From: Acidipropionibacterium thoenii DSM 20276
GTDB taxonomy: Bacteria > Actinomycetota > Actinomycetes > Propionibacteriales > Propionibacteriaceae
Reading direction: 5' to 3'
Length of the DNA stretch: 64,000 bases
Assembly: GCF_000423445.1 (NCBI RefSeq)
Contig: NZ_KE384018.1
Coordinates: 204,964 to 268,963 of the forward strand
The position numbers and the translations under genes are program-made. The notes beneath the pieces were generated by a model that saw only the letters and a list, made by a program, of their open reading frames with translations, searched no databases and had not been told where the DNA came from. Of this stretch, positions 55,389 to 64,000 are shown one piece after another; positions within the stretch are counted from its first letter, which is position 1; each line of letters opens with the position of its first letter.

Positions 55389-56390
55389 ATGGTTGAACCG
55401 AACTTCTCCTCCGGCCGCGCCGCCGAGCGCCCTGATGCTGCTGTCGGCTCCGCCCCGCTGGCAGAACCTGCTGCCGGCGCCGCCATTGACCCCTCCAAGG
55501 AGCCCGAGGGCCGCAAGGAGACCAAGCACCTGTCGCGCAGCCGACTGATCTGGCGTCGCTACTGGCGTTCGGCCGGCGGCAAGATCGGACTTGTCGGACT
55601 GGCGGTCATTCTGCTGCTGGCCCTCATCGGGCCCTCCCTGGCGCTGTGGGACTACTGGGTGGTCGATGACAACGCCTTCCTGTCGATGCCCTCGGGCGAC
55701 CACTGGTTCGGCACCAACCAGGGTGGCTTCGACGTCTTCGCGATGACTGTCGAGGGACTCCGCAAGTCCTTGGTCATCGGTTTCGCGGTGGCGGCCATCG
55801 TCGAGATCCTGGCGGCTCTGATCGGTGCCTCGGCGGCCTACTTCGGCAAGAAGGTCGGGATGGTGCTGCAGTGGATCACCGACCTGCTGCTGGTCGTCCC
55901 CTCCTTCCTCATCATCGCGATCATCTCCCAGCACACCGCCGGCTCGAAGAGCTCCACCTGGCTGCTCATCATCCTGCTCGCGGCCTTCTCCTGGATGATC
56001 TCGGCCCGGGTGATCCGTGCCATGACGCTGTCCTTGGTGAATCTGGACTACGTGACCGCCGCCAAGTTCATGTCGGTGCCCTCCCTGGTGGTCATCGTCA
56101 AGCACGTCATCCCCAATGTGGCCTCCTACCTCATCATCGACTTCACCCTCGGTGTGGTCGGGGCGATCATGAGCGAGACGACGCTGTCCTTCTTCGGATT
56201 CGGCGTCCAGAAGCCGGAGACCTCGCTGGGCACCCTGCTCGGTGACGGGATGGCCTCAGCCACCACCTCGCCATGGATCTTCCTCTTCCCGGCCGGTGTG
56301 CTGGTGGTCCTGCTGCTGTGTGTGAACTTCGTCGGTGACGCCCTGCGAGACGCCATCGATCCCTCCTCCAAGTCAGGCGGTGCTGCATGA
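55389..56390 (+). CDS. Oligopeptide/dipeptide ABC transporter permease (OppC/DppC type)
   Basis: A 333-residue permease. A roughly 50-residue cytoplasmic N-terminus precedes the first helix (GKIGLVGLAVILLLALIGPS). GTNQGGFDVFAMTVEGLRKS is an OppC hallmark. The EAA loop (YVTAAKFMSVPSLVVIVKHV) and ETTLSFFGFGVQKPETSLG follow. It is 11 bp after the first permease and overlaps the ATPase gene by 4 bp. Confidence 0.92.
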   Translation: MVEPNFSSGRAAERPDAAVGSAPLAEPAAGAAIDPSKEPEGRKETKHLSRSRLIWRRYWRSAGGKIGLVGLAVILLLALIGPSLALWDYWVVDDNAFLSMPSGDHWFGTNQGGFDVFAMTVEGLRKSLVIGFAVAAIVEILAALIGASAAYFGKKVGMVLQWITDLLLVVPSFLIIAIISQHTAGSKSSTWLLIILLAAFSWMISARVIRAMTLSLVNLDYVTAAKFMSVPSLVVIVKHVIPNVASYLIIDFTLGVVGAIMSETTLSFFGFGVQKPETSLGTLLGDGMASATTSPWIFLFPAGVLVVLLLCVNFVGDALRDAIDPSSKSGGAA

Positions 56391-58513
56391 GTAGGAACAA
56401 CAAGCCCGTCTTCACGTCGGACGCGCTGCCGGAGCGTACCTCCGGCGTCCCGGTGCTGGAGATCTCCGACCTCAATGTCCGATTCCCCTCCGAGGACGGC
56501 GTCGTGCATGCGGTGCGCGGGGTCAGCCTCACCGTCAATGCCGGTGAGGTGGTCGGGCTGGTCGGCGAGTCCGGATCGGGCAAGTCGGTCACCTCGATGT
56601 CGGTGATGGGGCTGCTCGACGAGAGCGCCGATGTGCAGGGATCCATCAAGCTGCACGGCACCGAGTTGCTGGGCCGCAGCGACAACTGGATGAGCGAGGT
56701 GCGCGGCCGGAAGATCGCGATGGTCTTCCAGGATCCGCTGAGTGCCCTCACTCCCGTGTACACGATCGGCGACCAGATCGTCGAGGCCCTCCAGGTGCAT
56801 GGCAGCTATTCCGACAAGGATGCCTGGCAGCGGGCTCTTGAGCTGCTGAGGATGGTGGGCATCCCGAACCCCGAGGTGAGGGCCAAGAACTTCCCCCACG
56901 AGTTCTCCGGCGGCATGAGGCAGCGCGTGGTGATCGCGATGGCGATCGCCAACGACCCCGATCTCATCATCGCCGACGAGCCGACCACCGCTCTGGATGT
57001 CACCATCCAGGCGCAGATCCTCGATCTGCTGAGGGTGGCCCAGCGTGAGACCCATGCCGGTGTGGTGATGATCACCCACGACCTGGGTGTGGTCGCCGGG
57101 CTGGCCGACCGGGTGGCGGTGATGTATGCCGGGCGGATCGTCGAGAGGGCCGACGTCAACGACGTCTTCTACCACTCCCGCCACCCCTACACGGTGGGTC
57201 TGCTGGGCTCCCTGCCGCGTCCCGACCTCGACAAGGACGAGCCGCTGACGCCGGTGGAGGGCAACCCGCCCTCGCTGCTGGAGCTGCCACCGGGCTGCCC
57301 CTTCGCGCCGCGCTGCCCGATGGCCTCCGCCGAGTGCGAGGCCGCCGAGCCGCCCCTGCTGGAGACCGACCTTCCCAGGCACACCTCGGCCTGCATCAAG
57401 TTCGATGCCCTGGCCGACAAGAGTTACGAGGAGATCTACCCCAAGGACGAGATCCCGGCCGCCTCCGAGATGGCCAGCCGGGACGCCGGCGAGGTGATCC
57501 TGCACGTCGACGGGTTGGTGAAGACCTATCCGCTGATGAAGGGAGCGGTCTTCAAGCGCCGGGTCGGCACCGTGCACGCCGTCGACCACATCTCCTTCGA
57601 CATCCACTCCGGGGAGACCCTGGGCCTGGTGGGGGAGTCCGGCTGCGGCAAGACGACCACCATCATGTCGATCCTCGAGCTGGCCAAGCCTGAGGAGGGC
57701 AGGATCGTGGTGCTCGGCCACGACACCGCCGAGCTGTCGAAGGCCGACCGCAAGAAGGTCCGCCAGGACCTCCAGGTGGTCTTCCAGGACCCGATGGCCT
57801 CCCTGGACCCGCGGCTGCCGATCTCCGACATCATCGCCGAGCCATTGAAGTACAACGGCTACCCGAAGTCGAGGATCGGGGCCAAGGTCGAGGAGCTGAT
57901 GGCCCTGGTCGGTCTGGAGCCGGCCCACGCCAACCGTTACCCGCGCAACTTCTCCGGCGGTCAGAAGCAGCGCGTCGGGATCGCCCGGGCACTGGCCCTG
58001 GAGCCCAAGCTGCTGGTTCTCGATGAGCCGGTCTCGGCCCTGGACGTCTCCATCCAGGCCGGTGTGCTGAACCTGCTGGAGAAGCTGCGGATCGAGATGG
58101 GGTTGTCCTACCTGTTCGTGGCCCATGACCTGTCAGTGGTCCGTCACATCGCCCACCGGGTCGCCGTGATGTACCTGGGACGGATCGTGGAGCTCGGACC
58201 GGTCGGGGAGGTCTTCGACCACCCCGAGCACCCCTACTCCCAGTCCCTGCTGTCGGCGATCCCGGTGCCTGACCCGATCAAGGAGAAGGGCCGCAAGCGG
58301 ATCCTGCTCGAGGGGGATCTGCCCTCGCCGGCCAATCCGCCCTCGGGATGCCCCTTCCACACCCGCTGCCCGAAGTTCAAGACCCTCGGCGAGGCCGATC
58401 AGGCCCGCTGCACGGGGGAGACGCCGCTGCTGGCCAGCACGGATGCCGACACCCAGCGGGGTGACGACCGCCAGGTGGCCTGTCACTTCCCCGAGGTGGT
58501 CAGCGTCTTCTGA
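56387..58513 (+). CDS. Fused dipeptide/oligopeptide ABC transporter ATPase (OppD-OppF type)
   Basis: A 708-residue fusion of two ATPases that are often separate genes. Half 1 has Walker A GESGSGKS near residue 60, signature FSGGMRQRVVIAM, and Walker B DLIIADEPTTALD. Half 2 has GESGCGKT near 417, FSGGQKQRVGIAR and LVLDEPVSALD. Each half ends in the Cys-containing oligopeptide-transporter domain (CPFAPRCP and CPFHTRCPKF). The pair powers peptide import with the two permeases. A tandem repeat begins right after the stop. Confidence 0.95.
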   Translation: MSRNNKPVFTSDALPERTSGVPVLEISDLNVRFPSEDGVVHAVRGVSLTVNAGEVVGLVGESGSGKSVTSMSVMGLLDESADVQGSIKLHGTELLGRSDNWMSEVRGRKIAMVFQDPLSALTPVYTIGDQIVEALQVHGSYSDKDAWQRALELLRMVGIPNPEVRAKNFPHEFSGGMRQRVVIAMAIANDPDLIIADEPTTALDVTIQAQILDLLRVAQRETHAGVVMITHDLGVVAGLADRVAVMYAGRIVERADVNDVFYHSRHPYTVGLLGSLPRPDLDKDEPLTPVEGNPPSLLELPPGCPFAPRCPMASAECEAAEPPLLETDLPRHTSACIKFDALADKSYEEIYPKDEIPAASEMASRDAGEVILHVDGLVKTYPLMKGAVFKRRVGTVHAVDHISFDIHSGETLGLVGESGCGKTTTIMSILELAKPEEGRIVVLGHDTAELSKADRKKVRQDLQVVFQDPMASLDPRLPISDIIAEPLKYNGYPKSRIGAKVEELMALVGLEPAHANRYPRNFSGGQKQRVGIARALALEPKLLVLDEPVSALDVSIQAGVLNLLEKLRIEMGLSYLFVAHDLSVVRHIAHRVAVMYLGRIVELGPVGEVFDHPEHPYSQSLLSAIPVPDPIKEKGRKRILLEGDLPSPANPPSGCPFHTRCPKFKTLGEADQARCTGETPLLASTDADTQRGDDRQVACHFPEVVSVF

Positions 58514-58517
58514 CCGT

Positions 58518-58601
58518 TCGGTCCCGCAGGTCCTGCGCCCCCGGCCCCCTCGGTCCCGCAGGTCCTGCGCCCCCGGCCCCCTCGGTCCCGCAGGTCCTGC
58601 G
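58518..58601 (+). repeat. 32-bp tandem repeat (2.6 copies) after the fused ATPase gene
   Basis: Identical 32-bp units at 58518-58549 and 58550-58581, and the first 20 bp of a third at 58582-58601. Each begins tcggtcccgcaggtcctgcg. The array starts 4 bp after the stop codon. Confidence 0.88.
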
Positions 58602-58616
58602 TCACCCGGCCGCTGC

Positions 58617-58686
58617 CACGTTCGTCCTCGAATCCGACGTTCGTCCTGGAATTCCAGGACGAACGTCGGATTCGAGGACGAACGTG
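58617..58686. repeat. Perfect 70-bp palindrome
   Basis: Two 35-bp arms (58617-58651 and 58652-58686) are exact reverse complements with no spacer, centred on gaattc. Each arm itself contains acgttcgtcct twice (58618-58628 and 58637-58647, then mirrored). It lies between the transporter ATPase gene and the binding-protein gene. It could act as a terminator, an mRNA-stabilising hairpin or a protein-binding site. Confidence 0.93.
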
Positions 58687-58958
58687 CGTCAGGGGTGTGT
58701 GGACGACACTGCCGAGGGTGGGTGGGGGTGTTCGGGCGACAGTGCTGAAGGAACGTAAGGGGTCGCCGGACCAGGCCGCCGGAGGTGCGTCGCGGTATCG
58801 GGGCGACACGGTTTGGTGAAGACGGCGTCACGTTCCGATAACGATTGACGGGCGGGGGCCTCCAGCGCTGGGATTGCGGTGGCGACCGGTGAAACAGTCA
58901 AGAGCGTACAGACAAGTGCGGGTGCTGTGTGCCCGCCGTCAATTCTGGAGGTATTACT
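58687..58958 (+). other. Remainder of the 445-bp spacer before the binding-protein gene
   Basis: After the tandem array and palindrome, about 270 bp hold no credible gene. I see no clear promoter, though the distance suggests the binding-protein gene has its own. Confidence 0.4.
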
Positions 58959-60680
58959 GTGCGCAAGCCCGTAATGACCGCCATGGCCGCCCTGGCCGTG
59001 GGGTCTCTTGTGCTGACCGGTTGCGGTCAGAAGAACCAGAGCAGTGCCAACAACAGCGCCTCGGCTTCCGCCTCGGCCAAGGCACTGCCGCTGGCCGCGC
59101 TGAATCTGAAGCCGCGCGACCAGGTCAAGGACGGTGGCACCCTGCGATTCGCGATCAGCCAGCTGCCGACCGCCTGGAACGGCCTCGACATCGACAACAA
59201 CTCCGTCGATCTGAACTCGACCATCTGGGGATTCGTCGGAGTCAGCAACTTCCAGTACGGCGCTGACGGGGCCCCGACCCCCGACAAGGACTTCCTGCAG
59301 TCCTATGACGTCAAGAAGGCCGCTGACAACGGTGGTCACCAGCAGGTCACGCTGCACCTGAACCCGAACGCCAAGTGGAACTCGGGCCGCACCATCGACT
59401 ACACCGACTACGTCGCCACCTGGAAGGCGATGAACGGCAGCAACGAGGCCTTCAAGCCGGCCACCACCGACGGCTTCAACCAGGTCACCTCGGTGACCAA
59501 GGGCGACAAGCCGACCGACGTCGTCATCACCTTCAAGACGGCTTCCCCCGACTGGACCGCCACTTGGAGCACCGTGCTGCCGAAGGAGGGGGCCTCCACC
59601 CCGGAGCTGTTCAACAACGGCTGGAAGACCTTCAACGCGAACTGGTTCACCGGGCCGTTCACCCTCGACAAGGTCGACCAGGCTCAGAAGACCCTCACCG
59701 TCAAGCGCAACGACAAGTGGTGGGGTGACAAGGCCAAGCTGGACTCGGTGTCCTTCAAGGAGCTCGACGACGCCACCCAGACCAAGGCCTTCGCCAACAA
59801 GGAGATCGACGTCGTCGACACCATCATCACCAAGGATGGTTACGACACCGCCAAGAAGCGCACCGATGCCGACCTGCGTGAGGCCGGCTCCCTGCAGTGG
59901 CGCCACTTCACCTTCAACACCAAGTCCAACGGGCTGACCGACATCAAGGTCCGCCAGGCCATCGTCAAGGGCATCAACCGCCAGGCCATCGCCAAGTCGG
60001 ATCTGGCGGGACTGCCCGTCGACCCGGCCGCCGTGATGCTCGGCAACCACTTCTTCATGCCCGGTCAGGTCGGCTACAAGGACAACTCGGGGGACTACGC
60101 CTACAACCCCGAGCAGGCCAAGCAGGAGCTGGACGCCGCCGGCTGGAAGATGAACGGCAATGTCCGCGAGAAGGACGGCAAGAAGCTCACCATCGACTAC
60201 GCGATGCTGACCGGGGTGCCGACCTCCGAGAACGAGGGCGCCCTGCTCAAGCAGAACATGGCCGCCATCGGCGTCACGGTGAACCTGGTCAACACCCCGT
60301 CGGACTCGATGAACGACGTGCTGACCAACCACTCCTTCGGGATCATTGCCTTCACCTGGCAGGGCACCCCGTACCCGATGAACAACGTCCGTCAGATCTA
60401 CGGCGCCGCATCCGAGGGCTCCTCGAAGGCCAGCGAGTCGAACTTCTCGCAGTTGGTCGACCCGAAGCTGGAGAAGCTGATCCCTCAGATCGACACCGAG
60501 GAGGACCAGACCAAGCGGATCGCCCTGACCAACCAGGCCGACAAGATCATCTGGGACAACGTGATGACCACCCCGCTGTACCGTCGCGCGCAGTTCGCTG
60601 CCGTTCCGAAGAACCTGGCGAACTACGGTGCGGCCACCTTCGAGACCGTTCCCGCCCAGAACATCGGTTTCGAGAAGTGA
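58959..60680 (+). CDS. Oligopeptide-binding lipoprotein, solute-binding protein family 5
   Basis: A 573-residue extracellular substrate-binding protein. Signal peptide MRKPVMTAMAALAVGSLV leads to lipobox LTGC with Cys22 as the lipidated residue, then a Ser/Ala/Asn-rich linker. The mature part has RFAISQLPTAWNGLDIDNNS and IDYTDYVATWKAM, a family 5 periplasmic-binding pattern. GTG 58959 follows a strong ggaggt by 7 bp; upstream in-frame starts would spoil the signal peptide. It supplies peptide to the upstream permeases and ATPase, and being last with a long structured spacer it is likely expressed at a different level. Confidence 0.92.
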   Translation: MRKPVMTAMAALAVGSLVLTGCGQKNQSSANNSASASASAKALPLAALNLKPRDQVKDGGTLRFAISQLPTAWNGLDIDNNSVDLNSTIWGFVGVSNFQYGADGAPTPDKDFLQSYDVKKAADNGGHQQVTLHLNPNAKWNSGRTIDYTDYVATWKAMNGSNEAFKPATTDGFNQVTSVTKGDKPTDVVITFKTASPDWTATWSTVLPKEGASTPELFNNGWKTFNANWFTGPFTLDKVDQAQKTLTVKRNDKWWGDKAKLDSVSFKELDDATQTKAFANKEIDVVDTIITKDGYDTAKKRTDADLREAGSLQWRHFTFNTKSNGLTDIKVRQAIVKGINRQAIAKSDLAGLPVDPAAVMLGNHFFMPGQVGYKDNSGDYAYNPEQAKQELDAAGWKMNGNVREKDGKKLTIDYAMLTGVPTSENEGALLKQNMAAIGVTVNLVNTPSDSMNDVLTNHSFGIIAFTWQGTPYPMNNVRQIYGAASEGSSKASESNFSQLVDPKLEKLIPQIDTEEDQTKRIALTNQADKIIWDNVMTTPLYRRAQFAAVPKNLANYGAATFETVPAQNIGFEK

Positions 60681-60732
60681 TCTACCGCTGAACTGATGTC
60701 CCGGTCCGTGGGACCGAGCATCTGAGTGACGC

Positions 60733-60774
60733 CACCTCGGGGGTGGCCCGGTTCGCCGGGCCGCCCCCGAGGTG
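60733..60774 (+). terminator. Terminator with UUCG tetraloop after the binding-protein gene
   Basis: A 19-bp stem (60733-60751 with 60756-60774, one G-T pair) is closed by a ttcg tetraloop. It is a very stable hairpin between convergent genes. Confidence 0.9.
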
Positions 60775-60818
60775 TCTGTGTGGCGCCTCCGTGGCAGCCC
60801 GGTAGGCCTTGCGGAAGC

Positions 60819-61406
60819 TCAGGCGAGGATCGCCAGCACCACCAGGATGACGGTGACGCCGATCGTGGCCCAGTTGGGGCGGGCCTGAACCGCGGCCGCC
60901 GAACTCTGGTCGGTAGGGCGTCGCTGGATCTGCTCGATCTCGATGAGTCGTGCTGCCGAGAAGGCGTCCAGGCTCACCCGAACAGGTGCCGAGCCCTGCT
61001 CGGGGATCATCGGCATCTCACGGTCGGCGCTGGCGATCTTGCCTGCCGTCCCCTTGGCCGGAGCCGCCCATGCCCGGATGGATCGTCCCTTGTCGTGACC
61101 GGTCTGCGCAGCGGTGGACAGCGTCACACCCCACCTGCCGGTGACGCTCTCCAGCCGCGCCCAGGGCACATTCCAGATCCGCAGCTGATTGACCACCTGG
61201 ATCCCGGCGTCGTCGATCCGGATCGAGGCGAGCCCCCAGAACAACCAGGCGCACCACACGAACAGCGCCACGAAGGGCAGATTGACGAGAGTCCGGAGGA
61301 GGCCCACCCGACTGGCGTCCCAGACCATCAGGGCCAGTGCCGCTGCCCCCAGCACAGCGGTGCCGATCCGCCCGACTCGAGATGTGATGACCACTGGTGG
61401 ACGCAT
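60819..61406 (-). CDS. Small membrane protein with PH-like domain
   Basis: A 195-residue protein. Two N-terminal helices (IGTAVLGAAALALMVWDA and LVNLPFVALFVWCAWLFWGL) are followed by a soluble beta-rich segment beginning SIRIDDAGIQVVNQLRIWNV and PWARLESVTGRWG. That pattern matches bacterial PH-like membrane proteins. A C-terminal helix (ATIGVTVILVVLAILA) anchors the other end. Function unknown. It is divergent from secY with 144 bp between the starts. Confidence 0.65.
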   Translation of the reverse strand: MRPPVVITSRVGRIGTAVLGAAALALMVWDASRVGLLRTLVNLPFVALFVWCAWLFWGLASIRIDDAGIQVVNQLRIWNVPWARLESVTGRWGVTLSTAAQTGHDKGRSIRAWAAPAKGTAGKIASADREMPMIPEQGSAPVRVSLDAFSAARLIEIEQIQRRPTDQSSAAAVQARPNWATIGVTVILVVLAILA

Positions 61407-61550
61407 GGATCTCCTCGCCGGGATATGGACTCTGCCGCCGAGTTGATAGGCTACCTGAGCTGTTGCTCTTGTCTCGCTCGCCGAGGCCGGCCAACGCGCC
61501 GTCCCGTGCAGCCCGCTCCGGGGCGTGTTGTCAAACCATAGAGAGCCCGA

Positions 61551-62872
<1,322 letters not shown>

Positions 62873-62876
<4 letters not shown>

Positions 62877-63442
62877 GGCTTCTCATCATCGGCGCTCCCG
62901 GCGCCGGCAAGGGCACCCAGGCCAGCTCGATCGCCGAGCACTACGGCGTTCCGGCGATCTCCACCGGAGACATCTTCCGGGCCAACATCAAGGGCGGCAC
63001 CGAGCTCGGCAAGAAGGTCAAGGCGATCATGGACGCCGGTGATCTGGTTCCCGATGAGGTCACTGACGAGATCGTCGTGGACCGGCTCGACCAGGATGAT
63101 GCGATCAACGGCTTCCTGCTGGACGGTTACCCCCGCAACCTTCACCAGGTCGAGGCGCTGGACTCGTACCTCACCGCCAATGGTCAGCGACTGGATGCTG
63201 TCATCAGTCTCGAGGTGGATCCCGAACTGCTCATCGGCCGGCTGCTCAAGCGCGCCGAGATCGAGGGCCGTTCCGACGACAACGAGGAGACCATCGGCAA
63301 CCGGATGGCGGTCTACACCTCCCAGACCGCCCCGCTGATCGACCACTACGCCCAGGCTGGCCTGCTGGTCCCGGTGGACGGTGTCGGTGGGATCGCCGAG
63401 GTGCGCACGCGCATCATCGACGCCCTGGATGCCAGGTCCTGA
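62873..63442 (+). CDS. adk: Adenylate kinase
   Basis: A 189-residue short-form enzyme (ATP + AMP to 2 ADP). The P-loop [10 protein letters not shown] is at residues 7-16. [20 protein letters not shown] and [17 protein letters not shown] follow. The short LID region ([18 protein letters not shown]) lacks the zinc-binding insert. It overlaps secY and map by 4 and 1 bp, indicating one operon. Confidence 0.96.
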
Positions 63443-64000
63443 TGCGTTTGCGCAACCGGATCCAGATCAAGACCGACGACCAGATCCGCACGATGCGTCG
63501 TGCCGGCCTTGTGGTCGCCGAGGGTCTGGCCGAGATGGTCGCCGCCGCTGTTCCGGGCGCGACCACTGGCGAGCTGGACCAGATCGGCCGTGACGTCATC
63601 GCCCGTCACGGTGCGACCTCGAACTTCCTGGGATACGGGGCCGAGTGGGGGATCGCTCCCTACCCGGGGGTGGCCTGCATCAGCGTCAACGAGGTCATCG
63701 TGCACGGCATCCCCGGCGAGCGGGTGCTGAAGGACGGCGACATCGTCTCCATCGACTACGGCGCCATCCTGGACGGCTGGCACGGCGACGCCGCGCGCAC
63801 CGCCCTGGTCGGCGAGGTCTCCGATGAGGTCCGCGAACTGTCGGAGCACACCCGGGAGTCGATGTGGGCGGGGATCTCGCAGATCACCCCCGGAGCCCGG
63901 ATCGGAGACATCTCGGCCGCCGTTGAACTGTCACTGGAGTCCCACGAGCACCCCTACGGCAATGTCCGCGACTACACCGGCCACGGCATCGGCACCGAGA
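63442..64000 (+). CDS. map: Methionine aminopeptidase type I (3' truncated by window)
   Basis: 186 codons are visible, about 70% of the expected length. [20 protein letters not shown] opens it. NEVIVHGIPGERVLKDGDIV, then DYGAILDGWHGDAARTA with two metal-binding Asp residues, and YTGHGIGTE with the metal-binding His are seen. It removes initiator Met. ATG 63442 overlaps the adk stop by one base. Confidence 0.95.
   Translation, partial: MRLRNRIQIKTDDQIRTMRRAGLVVAEGLAEMVAAAVPGATTGELDQIGRDVIARHGATSNFLGYGAEWGIAPYPGVACISVNEVIVHGIPGERVLKDGDIVSIDYGAILDGWHGDAARTALVGEVSDEVRELSEHTRESMWAGISQITPGARIGDISAAVELSLESHEHPYGNVRDYTGHGIGTE

Noticed and set aside
56126-58126. A 666-residue minus-strand frame over the fused ATPase
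   Set aside because: Shadow; no motif.

Overview
The window is a 64 kb, high-GC (by eye roughly two-thirds G+C), gene-dense chromosomal segment of an actinobacterium. Leaderless starts, many GTG/TTG starts, the rpmG-hadA-hadB-murB-tRNA-Trp-secE-nusG order, a large actinobacterial RpoC and an AfsR-type regulator all fit Actinobacteria. Protein flavour (long acidic SecE and NusG tails, a GlnRS) makes the Propionibacteriaceae (Acidipropionibacterium/Cutibacterium relatives) my best guess; this is inference from memory, not a database result. I saw no insertion sequence, prophage, integrase, CRISPR array or rRNA gene.

Layout. 1-1.9 kb: end of an enoyl-CoA hydratase/HIBYL-CoA hydrolase-like gene and xth. 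1.9-2.7 kb: tRNA-Tyr, tRNA-Thr, tRNA-Met and rpmG. 2.8-6.3 kb: two MaoC-type dehydratases (hadA/hadB-like), murB and an aspartate aminotransferase. 6.4-11.3 kb: tRNA-Trp, secE, nusG, rplK, rplA, rplJ, rplL. 11.6-19.2 kb: rpoB and rpoC. 19.3-25.3 kb: a Gfo/Idh/MocA oxidoreductase on the minus strand, then the str genes rpsL, rpsG, fusA, tuf. 25.5-32.4 kb: first insert (a membrane alpha/beta hydrolase, a 5'-nucleotidase-type phosphoesterase, glnS; gltX divergent). 32.8-38.5 kb: S10 cluster rpsJ to rpsQ. 38.6-49.3 kb: second insert, an 11 kb islet (AfsR-like STAND regulator, DrrAB-like ABC exporter, GH2 glycosidase, UvrA2/DrrC-like ATPase, APH-like kinase) lying exactly between rpsQ and rplN, which are normally adjacent. 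49.7-54.1 kb: rplN to rplO. 54.4-61.4 kb: third insert (oligopeptide ABC importer with fused ATPases and a lipoprotein, then a small PH-like membrane protein) between rplO and secY. 61.6-64 kb: secY, adk, map (cut by the window end).

The core of the window builds and runs gene expression: RNA polymerase beta and beta', NusG, elongation factors, about 27 ribosomal proteins, four tRNAs, two aminoacyl-tRNA synthetases, and the SecE/SecY translocon with Map for N-terminal processing. Strong GC-rich hairpins close most transcription units. The most notable points are the resistance-like islet splitting S10 from spc, a roughly 100-residue C-terminal extension on ribosomal protein L4, a perfect 70-bp palindrome in the oligopeptide operon, a tandem 71-bp duplication in the rplJ upstream region, and tandem repeats that begin at the stop codons of three unrelated genes.
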